A stretch of 9,345 nucleotides of DNA from Sulfuricella sp. (GTDB lineage: Bacteria; Pseudomonadota; Gammaproteobacteria; Burkholderiales; Sulfuricellaceae): contig JAIOJM010000210.1 in the NCBI GenBank assembly GCA_019911785.1, positions 1 through 9,345 on the forward strand, given 5' to 3'. Of the stretch, positions 1 to 5,694 are shown piece by piece. The position numbers and the translations under genes were made by a program. Under the pieces are notes generated by a model, which saw nothing but the letters and a program-made list of their open reading frames with translations, did no database searches and was not told the origin of the DNA. Numbering within the stretch: the first letter of the stretch is position 1; each line of letters begins with the position of its first letter.

Positions 1-220
1 CCATCCCGGCGACATCGTGGCGGTGGAGAAGAAGCCCGCCGCCAATGTCGGCGATATCGTCGTCGCCATCGTCGACAACGAATTCACCCTCAAATATCTG
101 GAACGGGAAAAAGGGCAGTTCGTTCTGCGCCCGGCCAACCCGGCTTACCCGATCATCCGCCCGACCGGATCGCTGGAGATTTTCGGCGTGGTGGTCGGGT
201 TGGTCAGGAAGTACAAGTGA
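1..220 (+). CDS. UmuD/LexA-type S24 autoprotease, C-terminal part only (5' end outside window)
   Basis: This is the last 72 codons of a protein that enters from the left edge; the readable frame begins at base 2 with HPGDIVAVEK. The pattern GDIVVA-x-VD-x-EFTLKYL, then PxNPAYPII, then LEIFGVVVGLV is the C-terminal half of the S24 serine/lysine peptidase fold shared by UmuD, LexA and phage repressors. The lysine in FTLKYLE (codon at 92-94) aligns with the catalytic lysine; the serine lies off the window. The wording is about as close to UmuD as to LexA, so whether a DNA-binding N-terminus exists cannot be judged. The gene ends 77 nt before a Y-family polymerase on the same strand, as umuD precedes umuC, so a role in SOS mutagenesis or its control is the natural inference. 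The stop codon lies inside the first unit of a 7-base repeat. Confidence 0.85.
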   Translation, partial: HPGDIVAVEKKPAANVGDIVVAIVDNEFTLKYLEREKGQFVLRPANPAYPIIRPTGSLEIFGVVVGLVRKYK

Positions 221-289
221 GGAGTGAGGAGTGAGGAGAAAAAACGATCCATCGCTACGCAGCTTTTGACTTTGCTCCTCACCCCTCAC
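217..289. repeat. Composite inverted repeat of 7-base GTGAGGA units
   Basis: Three tandem GTGAGGA units at 217-237 (plus a G at 238) face a complementary copy at 275-289 (CTCCTCACCCCTCAC). Bases 224-238 and 275-289 pair at 14 of 15 positions across a 36-nt spacer. The left arm overlaps the stop codon of the S24 gene and the right arm ends 8 nt before the ATG of the polymerase, so an RNA hairpin here would sit over the start of that gene. No T tract follows, so it does not look like a simple intrinsic terminator. Confidence 0.75.
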
Positions 290-297
290 CCATTACC

Positions 298-1530
298 ATG
301 CTTGTTTCCGATTGGCCGCACGCCATTGCCCACGTCGACGCCGACTGTTTCTTCGCTTCCTGCGAGCTGGCGCGCCGTCCCGACCTGAGGAATCGCCCGG
401 TGTGCGTCCTGTCCAGCCAGGATGCCTGCGTGGTGGCCAAGACCTACGACGCCAAGGCGGCCGGGATCAGCACCGGCATGCCGGTGTGGGAGGCGAAGAA
501 GCTGCTCCCCCATGCCGAGTACATCCCCGCCGATTTCGGCTATTACGGCCAGATGTCGGACAAACTGTTCGCCATCCTCGCCCGCTTTTCGCCGGAAATC
601 GAAGTCTATTCCATCGACGAGGGCTTCATCGACCTGCGCGGCCTGCGCAGCCTGTGGCGCAAGGGCTATGGCGAGATTGCCGATGCCATGCGGGAGGCGG
701 TCAGGCGCGAAACCGGCATCACCGTTTCGGTCGGCGTGTCCGTCACCAAAACCCTGGCCAAGATCGCTTCCGAATTCAACAAGCCGGACGGCACGACCAT
801 CGTGCCGGGGCGGCGCATCGCCGAATTCCTTGGCCGCGTCAAAGCCAGGGCGATTCCAGGCATCGGCGCCAACCGCGAGGCCCTGCTCGACAAGTTCGGG
901 ATCGCCTCCGCCCTGCAATTCATCGAAGCCGACGAAGCGCTGATCCGCAAGCTGATGGGCCGGTCGGGAACCGACCTGCGGCGGGAACTGCGCGGCGAAC
1001 CGGTGTTTGCGCTGGAACTGGAACCCCGCCTGCCGAAAAGCATCGCCCGCACCGCCTCGCTGGGGGAGATCACCGTCAGCCGGGAAACGCTGGCCGCCCA
1101 CCTGACCCATCACACCACACGCGTGGCGACGGAACTGGTGACAAAGCGCTACCTGGCGGCGAAACTGGCGGTGTTCCTGCGCCTGAAGTCGTTCGACAGC
1201 GCCAGCGTGGAAATCCGGCTCGACTATCCGACCGCCAGTTATTTCGTCCTGTCCAGGGCGGTGCAGGCGGCGCTGGAGCGGCTTTACCAGCCCGGCCAGC
1301 TGTACCGCGGCTGCGGCGTAGTCGCGTCGGAGATCCGGTTCGCCGCCAGCGAGACCCCCGATCTGTTCGGCGTCATGGAACAGGATGGACGGCAGGGCTC
1401 ACTGCTGGAAACGATGGACGCGATCAACGGCAAGTACGGCAGCGGCACCGTGCGGATGTTTGCCAGCCTGCCGTTAAAAAGGCATGAAAAGGCGCGGCTC
1501 TTCAACTATCCTTTATTTGAGGCGGATTGA
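298..1530 (+). CDS. Y-family (UmuC/DinB-type) translesion DNA polymerase
   Basis: This 410-residue error-prone polymerase copies past damaged template bases. The palm motifs are clear: HVDADCFFASCE (residues 12-23) supplies the first metal-binding Asp14, with Phe19 at the steric-gate position, and YSIDEGF (104-110) supplies Asp107/Glu108. VSVTKTLAKIASEFNKPDG (147-165) is the usual family block, and AIPGIG (185-190) begins the helix-hairpin-helix of the thumb. The little-finger region follows from about residue 245. The tail, LLETMDAINGKYGSGTV then MFASLPLKRHEKA, resembles UmuC more than E. coli DinB (351 residues), while the front resembles DinB, so no symbol is given. It probably works with the S24 protein encoded upstream. 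ATG 298 is the only start before the first motif; no Shine-Dalgarno is seen and the leader is the pyrimidine-rich arm of the inverted repeat. Confidence 0.93.
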   Translation: MLVSDWPHAIAHVDADCFFASCELARRPDLRNRPVCVLSSQDACVVAKTYDAKAAGISTGMPVWEAKKLLPHAEYIPADFGYYGQMSDKLFAILARFSPEIEVYSIDEGFIDLRGLRSLWRKGYGEIADAMREAVRRETGITVSVGVSVTKTLAKIASEFNKPDGTTIVPGRRIAEFLGRVKARAIPGIGANREALLDKFGIASALQFIEADEALIRKLMGRSGTDLRRELRGEPVFALELEPRLPKSIARTASLGEITVSRETLAAHLTHHTTRVATELVTKRYLAAKLAVFLRLKSFDSASVEIRLDYPTASYFVLSRAVQAALERLYQPGQLYRGCGVVASEIRFAASETPDLFGVMEQDGRQGSLLETMDAINGKYGSGTVRMFASLPLKRHEKARLFNYPLFEAD

Positions 1531-1586
1531 TTGGGAGGGTGATTCCAATTTGCACTCAATCCAACAATAAATTGCAAAAATCTTTC

Positions 1587-1683
1587 ACCGCAAAGGACGC
1601 AAAGGTCCGCAAAGGGAAAAACAAACCCTCAGACATGCCAGCCTAATTGCCTTTCCTTTGCGTCCCTTTGCGTCCTTTGCGGT
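1587..1683. repeat. Composite inverted repeat of ACGCAAAGG-like units
   Basis: The left arm (1587-1615) contains three CGCAAAGG-type units; the right arm (1655-1683) is its reverse complement at 27 of 29 positions, with an unbroken 19-bp match at the outer end (ACCGCAAAGGACGCAAAGG). The spacer is 39 nt. The same design, short tandem units facing their own complement, occurs at 217-289 with a different unit. Dispersed intergenic repeats of this type are common in some Proteobacteria; I cannot tell from one copy whether this one is repeated in the genome. Confidence 0.85.
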
Positions 1684-1695
1684 TAGTGTTTTTTT
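1655..1695 (+). terminator. Possible terminator or attenuator: repeat arm plus T tract
   Basis: The right arm of the 1587-1683 inverted repeat is followed by TAGTG and then seven T residues (1689-1695), giving stem plus U tract in plus-strand RNA. It could end transcription from the polymerase gene. It lies only 19 nt before the archease start, so a promoter for the next operon must overlap it, or the operon depends on read-through. The 39-nt loop is long for a classic terminator. Confidence 0.4.
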
Positions 1696-1714
1696 GATCG
1701 AGAAATGGAGTGAC

Positions 1715-2137
1715 GTGGTCAACGCATACTGGGAACATTTTCCGCACCAGGCCGACATCGGCGTGCGCGGCGTCGGGCCGACGCTGGCGGCAGCCTTCGA
1801 GCAGGCGGCGCTGGCGATGACTGCGGTTATGTGCGATCCGGCGCTGGTGGCGCCGACCGAATCCGTGGAAATCGCCTGCGAGGCGCCGGATGACGAACTG
1901 CTGCTGGTGGATTGGCTGAACGGCCTGATCCTGGAAATGGCGACCCGCCGCATGCTGTTCAGCCGTTTCGCGGTGACCCTGGATGGACACCGCTTGCGCG
2001 CCACCGCCTGGGGCGAGCGGGTGGACGTGACCAGGCATCAGCCGGCAGTGGAAATCAAGGGGGCCACCTACACCGAACTCAAGGTGGGCAAAACCGAAAC
2101 CGGGCTGTGGTTTGCCCAGTGCGTGGTGGACGTGTGA
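1715..2137 (+). CDS. Archease, RtcB activator
   Basis: This is a complete archease of 140 residues, the usual family length. Archease acts on the RNA ligase RtcB, promoting its guanylylation and multiple turnover. The family signature is at the N-terminus, [15 protein letters not shown] (residues 5-19), including the His and Asp of the HxAD metal-site motif; the C-terminal part has [13 protein letters not shown] and the closing CVVDV strand. I chose GTG 1715 (MVNAYWEHF) because the frame upstream runs into the inverted repeat and does not resemble the family; a GGAG at 1707-1710 lies 4 nt before it, which is a short spacing. The stop is one base before the rtcB ATG. Archease and rtcB adjacency is a known arrangement and supports both calls. 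The only uncertainty is the exact start. Confidence 0.93.
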   Translation: MVNAYWEHFPHQADIGVRGVGPTLAAAFEQAALAMTAVMCDPALVAPTESVEIACEAPDDELLLVDWLNGLILEMATRRMLFSRFAVTLDGHRLRATAWGERVDVTRHQPAVEIKGATYTELKVGKTETGLWFAQCVVDV

Positions 2138-2138
2138 T

Positions 2139-3569
2139 ATGGATCTTTCCCAATTCAAGCAGGTATCGGATTACGAGTGGCGCATCGCCCCGTTCGGCAG
2201 GATGCGCGTGCCGGCGGTGATCTACGCCGACAAGGCGCTGCTGCTCGAAATGGACCAGAAGGTTTACGAGCAGATCACCAATGTCGCCATGCTGCCGGGC
2301 ATTGTCAAGGCCGCCTATGCCATGCCCGACGCGCACTGGGGCTACGGCTTCCCGATCGGCGGGGTGGCTGCCTTCGATCCCGACGAGGGCGGCGTGATCT
2401 CCGCCGGCGGGGTGGGCTTCGACATCTCCTGCGGGGTGCGCACCCTGCATACCGGCCTGAAAGCCGCGGACCTCGCGCCGATCAAGCAGAAGCTGGCCGA
2501 CCGCCTGTTCGCCCGAATCCCGGCGGGGGTGGGCAGCACCGGGCGGCTGCGCCTGGATGGGGCGGAAATGGATGCGATGCTGCGGGGCGGGGCGCAGTGG
2601 GCGGTCAAGCGCGGCTACGGCACCGAGGCGGACCTGGAGCGCACCGAGGAACACGGCTGCATGGCCGGTGCCGAGCCGGACAAGGTTTCGGAACACGCCA
2701 AACATCGCCAGCGCGACGAGGTCGGCACGCTGGGGTCCGGCAACCATTATCTCGAGTTGCAGGAGATCGTTGAAATCTACGATGCCGAGGCAGCCGAGCG
2801 CTTCGGGCTGCGGCCGGGCGAGGTCGTGGTCAGCATCCATTGCGGCTCGCGCGGGCTGGGGCACCAGATCGGCACCGAATTCCTCAAGCAGATGGTGATC
2901 GCAGCGCCGGGCTATGGCATCCAGTTGCCCGACCGCGAACTCGCCTGCGCCCCGCTCGATTCCCCGATCGGCCAGGACTACCTTGGCGCCATGCGCGCCG
3001 GGGTCAACTGCGCCCTGGCCAACCGCCAGGTCATCACCCATCTCACCCGCGAGGTGTTCGCCGAAATCCTGCCTGATGCCCGCCTGACCCTGATCTACGA
3101 TGTTTCGCACAACACCTGCAAGCAGGAGCAGCACGTGGTGGAAGGCAAGCCGCGCAGCCTGTTCGTGCACCGCAAGGGGGCGACGCGCGCCTTCGGTCCC
3201 GGCCATCCGGCGCTGCCCCAGGATTTGCGCGATGTCGGCCAGCCGGTGCTGATTGGCGGCAGCATGGGCACGGCTTCCTATGTCCTGGTCGGCACCGAAC
3301 AGGGCATGGAGCGCTCCTTCGGCTCGGCCTGCCATGGCGCCGGCCGCGCCATGAGCCGCCATCAGGCCACCCGGCAGTGGCATGGCAGCGACCTGGTGCG
3401 CGAGCTGGCAAGCCAGGGCATCCTGATCCGCAGCCCCTCGCTGCGCGGCGTCGCGGAAGAGGCGCCGGGCGCCTACAAGGACGTGAGCGCGGTGGTGGAG
3501 GCGTCCGACCGCGCCGGGCTGGCGCGGAAAGTGGCCAAACTCAAGCCCCTGGCGTGCATCAAGGGATGA
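2139..3569 (+). CDS. rtcB: RtcB, 3'-phosphate/5'-hydroxyl RNA ligase
   Basis: This 476-residue protein is of the long RtcB form seen in archaea (E. coli RtcB is about 408). RtcB joins RNA 3'-phosphate or 2',3'-cyclic phosphate ends to 5'-OH ends, using GTP and Mn2+, through a histidine-GMP intermediate. All key residues are visible: Asp95 and Cys98 (GFDISCG), Asn202, His203 and Glu206 (GSGNHYLELQE), His234 (SIHCGSRG), His324 (YDVSHNTCKQE) and the guanylylated His399 (SACHGAGRAMSR). The numbering to His234 is the same as I recall for the Pyrococcus horikoshii enzyme. The protein ends ACIKG, as expected for an intact C-terminus. ATG 2139 follows the archease stop by one base and has GGTGGA at 2125-2130 as a ribosome site. 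No rtcA or rtcR gene is in the window. Substrate in this host (tRNA, rRNA or toxin-cut RNA) is unknown. Confidence 0.97.
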   Translation: MDLSQFKQVSDYEWRIAPFGRMRVPAVIYADKALLLEMDQKVYEQITNVAMLPGIVKAAYAMPDAHWGYGFPIGGVAAFDPDEGGVISAGGVGFDISCGVRTLHTGLKAADLAPIKQKLADRLFARIPAGVGSTGRLRLDGAEMDAMLRGGAQWAVKRGYGTEADLERTEEHGCMAGAEPDKVSEHAKHRQRDEVGTLGSGNHYLELQEIVEIYDAEAAERFGLRPGEVVVSIHCGSRGLGHQIGTEFLKQMVIAAPGYGIQLPDRELACAPLDSPIGQDYLGAMRAGVNCALANRQVITHLTREVFAEILPDARLTLIYDVSHNTCKQEQHVVEGKPRSLFVHRKGATRAFGPGHPALPQDLRDVGQPVLIGGSMGTASYVLVGTEQGMERSFGSACHGAGRAMSRHQATRQWHGSDLVRELASQGILIRSPSLRGVAEEAPGAYKDVSAVVEASDRAGLARKVAKLKPLACIKG

Positions 3570-4294
3570 ATGGGCGCGCCTTCATCGGCACCAGCGGCTG
3601 GGACTATCCGGACTGGCAGGACGGCTTCTATGGCGGCATTCCCCATAAGGACTGGCTCGCTTTCTACGCGCGCCATTTCAATGCCGTCGAGGTCAACGCC
3701 ACCTTCTATCGCCACCAGCGCAAAAGCACCTTCGAGCATTGGCGCGACCAGACTCCGGCGGATTTCGCCTTCGCCATCAAGGGACACCGCTATCTCACCC
3801 ATGTGAAGCGATTGGCCGAGCCGGAACAGCCCCTGCAGCAAAGTCGCGAGGCAGCCGCCGGCTTGGGCGGGAAGCTGGTCGTGGTGCTGTGGCAGACGCC
3901 GCGCAGCCTGCACAAGGACATGGCGAGGTTGCAGAACTTCGCCCATGCCCTCGCGGCATGGCCGGAAGTGCGCCACGTCCTGGAGTTTCGCCACGCTTCC
4001 TGGTTCGATGACGAGGTCGCCGTCTGCCTGTGCACCCACCGGATCGCCAACTGCTGGTCCGATGCCGCCGACTGGCCTTCATGGAATGAGGTCACCACCG
4101 ATCTGGTTTACCTCCGCCTGCATGGCCATGCCCGTACTTATGCCTCCGCCTACGACGAGGGCGAGCTCGGGGCCTGGGCCGGACGGGTGAGGGATGTGCA
4201 GGCGCAGGGGCGCGACGCCCATGTCTATTTCGACAACACCGCGGCCGGGGCGGCGCTGCACAATGCGCTGCGGCTGAAGGAACTGCTGGGTTGA
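3566..4294 (+). CDS. DUF72 (YecE-family) protein
   Basis: This 242-residue protein belongs to the DUF72/YecE family, a TIM-barrel fold of unknown biochemical function. Visible family blocks are IGTSGWDYPDW (7-17), VEVNATFYR (41-49), LEFRHASW (139-146), VYLRLHG (181-187) and the C-terminal VYFDNTAAGAALHN (220-233). Length is normal for the family and there is no signal peptide or membrane segment, so it should be cytoplasmic. ATG 3566 overlaps the rtcB stop by four bases (ATGA), with AAGGG directly before it, so translation is probably coupled to rtcB. Being the third gene of an archease-rtcB operon suggests a link to RNA repair, but this is guilt by association: DUF72 genes have many different neighbours. 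The gene faces the next pair convergently with a 39-nt gap, in which I see no clear terminator. Confidence 0.9.
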   Translation: MNGRAFIGTSGWDYPDWQDGFYGGIPHKDWLAFYARHFNAVEVNATFYRHQRKSTFEHWRDQTPADFAFAIKGHRYLTHVKRLAEPEQPLQQSREAAAGLGGKLVVVLWQTPRSLHKDMARLQNFAHALAAWPEVRHVLEFRHASWFDDEVAVCLCTHRIANCWSDAADWPSWNEVTTDLVYLRLHGHARTYASAYDEGELGAWAGRVRDVQAQGRDAHVYFDNTAAGAALHNALRLKELLG

Positions 4295-4333
4295 ACAAGA
4301 AACGGCAGCGCTTTATGTCACAGAGAAGGCGCG

Positions 4334-4870
4334 CTATTCTTTCCCGTATTCCAGCGGCCATCTGGCCATCAGGTAATCAAGGATGTCCCGGTCGAAATCC
4401 TTTGACCCGTATGTCCAAATGACATCACTTTTATCCAGCTTGTTCAGCTTCCTGCTCTTGATATTGGCGGCCAGCACCGGCAGATCCTGGTGGTGATAGG
4501 CTTCCACCTCCCCTTCGATCCCTTCGTCGCCGTCGAAAAACAGCCATTCAGCGCCGAATTCGCCCTGTTGCCGCTCCAGTTCGTGGCACATGTCCTCTTC
4601 AACCGGAAGAGGCGGATCGATCCGTTCCGGTTTTCCGGCGGAGTAGTCGAATTTCCACCCGCCATACAGATCGGCCCCTTCGGTCGCAAAAAAGGAGGTC
4701 ATCCGGGTCGAGAAGAAGTTTTCCAGCTTGAAAAAGGCCGAGGGGTAATCCCCATCGCTATAGCCGATCCACCAGCCATACACATCCTTGCCCGCTTCGA
4801 TGCAGACAACGGCACACAACAACCCCGCGCCCCTGGGCGTGTAAGCAAAAAAAGTCTGTGGAGTATTCAC
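4334..4870 (-). CDS. Hypothetical protein, unrecognised family
   Basis: I do not recognise this 178-residue protein. It is probably soluble: no signal peptide or membrane helix is evident. It is rich in aromatic residues (GWWIGYSDGDYPSAFF at 32-47; WLFFDGDEG at 109-117) and acidic overall, with a basic patch at KSRKLNKLDKSD (138-149). I chose GTG 4870 (MNTPQTFF): an AGGA on the minus strand at 4883-4880 lies 9 nt upstream, overlapping the stop codon of the THUMP gene, and the longer frame reaching 4945 would run 64 nt into that gene. The 11-nt gap makes an operon with the THUMP gene very likely. The reading frame is clearly coding by its composition and context, but a function cannot be inferred. 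Similarity to a SUKH-type or immunity protein was considered on size alone and is not supported. Confidence 0.75.
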   Translation of the reverse strand: MNTPQTFFAYTPRGAGLLCAVVCIEAGKDVYGWWIGYSDGDYPSAFFKLENFFSTRMTSFFATEGADLYGGWKFDYSAGKPERIDPPLPVEEDMCHELERQQGEFGAEWLFFDGDEGIEGEVEAYHHQDLPVLAANIKSRKLNKLDKSDVIWTYGSKDFDRDILDYLMARWPLEYGKE

Positions 4871-4881
4871 TATGGCCAGTC

Positions 4882-5421
4882 CTATCTGGTTTTTACAAAA
4901 GGATAACGCTGCCGCAGATCGCGGGCCAGCAGAGCGACGCCACATTCGTGGCCGACGGTTTCAGCAGCGACGATGTAATCGGCATCCTCGAAGGAAGCCA
5001 TTAACTGCCGGCCTTCCTTTTCAGCCAAGGCAAAGAGGTGATCGGCGACGCTGCGCTCCACTTCGGGACTGATTACCTGCCCAATGAGCCCACGCCGTTC
5101 CAGGCGCACATGAAAAGTCCCTCCTGAAATGCGGCCGACATAGGGGGTGACAGCCTCCTTCAATTGCTCCGCAAGGGTTTCCGGGGTGAAGTGGAAAGTT
5201 TTCTCGACGGGAATCGCCCGCCCCAGATCCTTTACCCAGGGCGCACCTTCCGCTCCCGCCTGCCGGATTGCCTCCAGGAAGTTCGTGACATCCTCCACAT
5301 AACCCAAACACACATCCTTGAACTCGGTCATATGAAATTTCCCCATGGCTCGAAGCTCGTGCAGCAGGCGATATTCACACCCTGAGCCCGGCAAGGAAGT
5401 CACAATAATATTCCAGTTCAT
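4882..5421 (-). CDS. Stand-alone THUMP-domain RNA-binding protein
   Basis: This 179-residue protein has the layout of Tan1-like proteins: an N-terminal ferredoxin-like part (about 1-90, starting WNIIVTSLPGSGCEYRLL) and a THUMP domain (about 80-178) with FHVRLERRGLIGQVIS (103-118), the ER...ADHLF helix, FEDADYIVAAETVG (144-157) and CGVALLARDLRQRYPFVKTR (160-179). THUMP domains bind tRNA, usually at the acceptor end, and normally deliver it to a modifying enzyme fused in the same chain. Here no methyltransferase, thiouridine synthase or acetyltransferase domain is attached, so it may be an adaptor whose partner is encoded elsewhere. The start at ATG 5421 has a strong purine-rich site (GGGAGAGGG) 6 nt upstream; an extension to 5445 is possible but not needed. 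The next gene is the unrecognised protein at 4334-4870, and an archease/rtcB operon lies just beyond it. Confidence 0.85.
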   Translation of the reverse strand: MNWNIIVTSLPGSGCEYRLLHELRAMGKFHMTEFKDVCLGYVEDVTNFLEAIRQAGAEGAPWVKDLGRAIPVEKTFHFTPETLAEQLKEAVTPYVGRISGGTFHVRLERRGLIGQVISPEVERSVADHLFALAEKEGRQLMASFEDADYIVAAETVGHECGVALLARDLRQRYPFVKTR

Positions 5422-5467
5422 CAATGGCCCTCTCCCAGCCTGCATTCGCTACCTATCCAACTCCTTC

Positions 5468-5488
5468 GCCTATAATCTCAGTATAGGC
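5468..5488. promoter_or_regulatory. Dyad with back-to-back -10 hexamers between divergent genes
   Basis: Arms GCCTATA (5468-5474) and TATAGGC (5482-5488) form a perfect 7-bp dyad around a 7-nt centre. On the plus strand it contains TATAAT (5471-5476), an exact -10 hexamer; on the minus strand it reads CTATACT (5485-5479). Both hexamers have C immediately upstream, a feature favoured by RpoS. No good -35 is seen on either strand. It is placed to serve the THUMP gene (start 5421, minus) and the PfpI remnant operon (start 5566, plus), and the dyad could also be a protein-binding site. Confidence 0.5.
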
Positions 5489-5565
5489 AGGCCGCATTGA
5501 AATGCCCCCCCCGGTTTCATCGTTACCACAGGCCGCCTTTCGGAGATGTGCCCCCAGGAGTTGCC

Positions 5566-5694
5566 ATGAAAGCATTGATTGTCAGCGCAGACCATTTCGA
5601 GGATTCCGAGCTGCTGTTCCCTTTCTGCCGGCTGAAGGGGGAGGGTTTTGAGGTGGACATCGCATCCATTGGCAACAACGGTGTGACAGCATGA
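5566..5694 (+). pseudogene. Truncated DJ-1/PfpI-family gene, N-terminal 42 codons
   Basis: The 42 residues starting MKALIVSADHFEDSELLFPF match the N-terminal strand and helix of DJ-1/PfpI proteins (class I glutamine-amidotransferase-like fold; proteases, deglycases and chaperones of about 170-190 residues). The frame stops right after ASIGNNGVTA, so the nucleophile-elbow cysteine near residue 100 and the rest of the domain are missing. No continuation is seen in another frame, because the next gene starts at once; the missing part seems deleted, not frameshifted. The front is intact, with AGGAG at 5556-5560 placed 5 nt before the ATG and a -10 hexamer upstream at 5471. The stop overlaps the next start (ATGA at 5691-5694), so this remnant may still be translated as a leader for the downstream gene. 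Confidence 0.7.

Noticed and set aside
286..1113. A 275-codon open frame on the minus strand opposite the polymerase gene
   Set aside because: Same reason: antisense shadow of a confirmed gene, with no recognisable protein.
1531..1586. A sigma-54 promoter before the archease-rtcB operon, as in E. coli rtcBA
   Set aside because: A TTGCA is present at about 1549, but no GG lies at the required spacing upstream, and no rtcR is nearby.
1587..1683. CRISPR array
   Set aside because: The units are 8-10 nt, directly adjacent and inverted around one spacer; there are no regular spacers and no cas genes.
1658..1714. Longer N-terminus for archease starting at 1658
   Set aside because: It would begin inside the inverted repeat and adds 19 residues with no family resemblance; GTG 1715 gives the normal length.
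2079..3383. A 434-codon open frame on the minus strand opposite rtcB
   Set aside because: It is the mirror of a G+C-rich gene; its translation is low-complexity and matches no family, while the plus strand encodes a complete RtcB.
4490..4906. A 138-codon plus-strand frame over the unrecognised protein
   Set aside because: It lacks a ribosome site and its stop/start do not fit neighbours; the minus-strand frame has a well-placed start 11 nt after the THUMP gene.
4334..5421. Toxin-antitoxin or toxin-immunity pair
   Set aside because: The first gene is a THUMP protein and neither product has a toxin or DNA-binding signature; the two-gene layout alone is not evidence.
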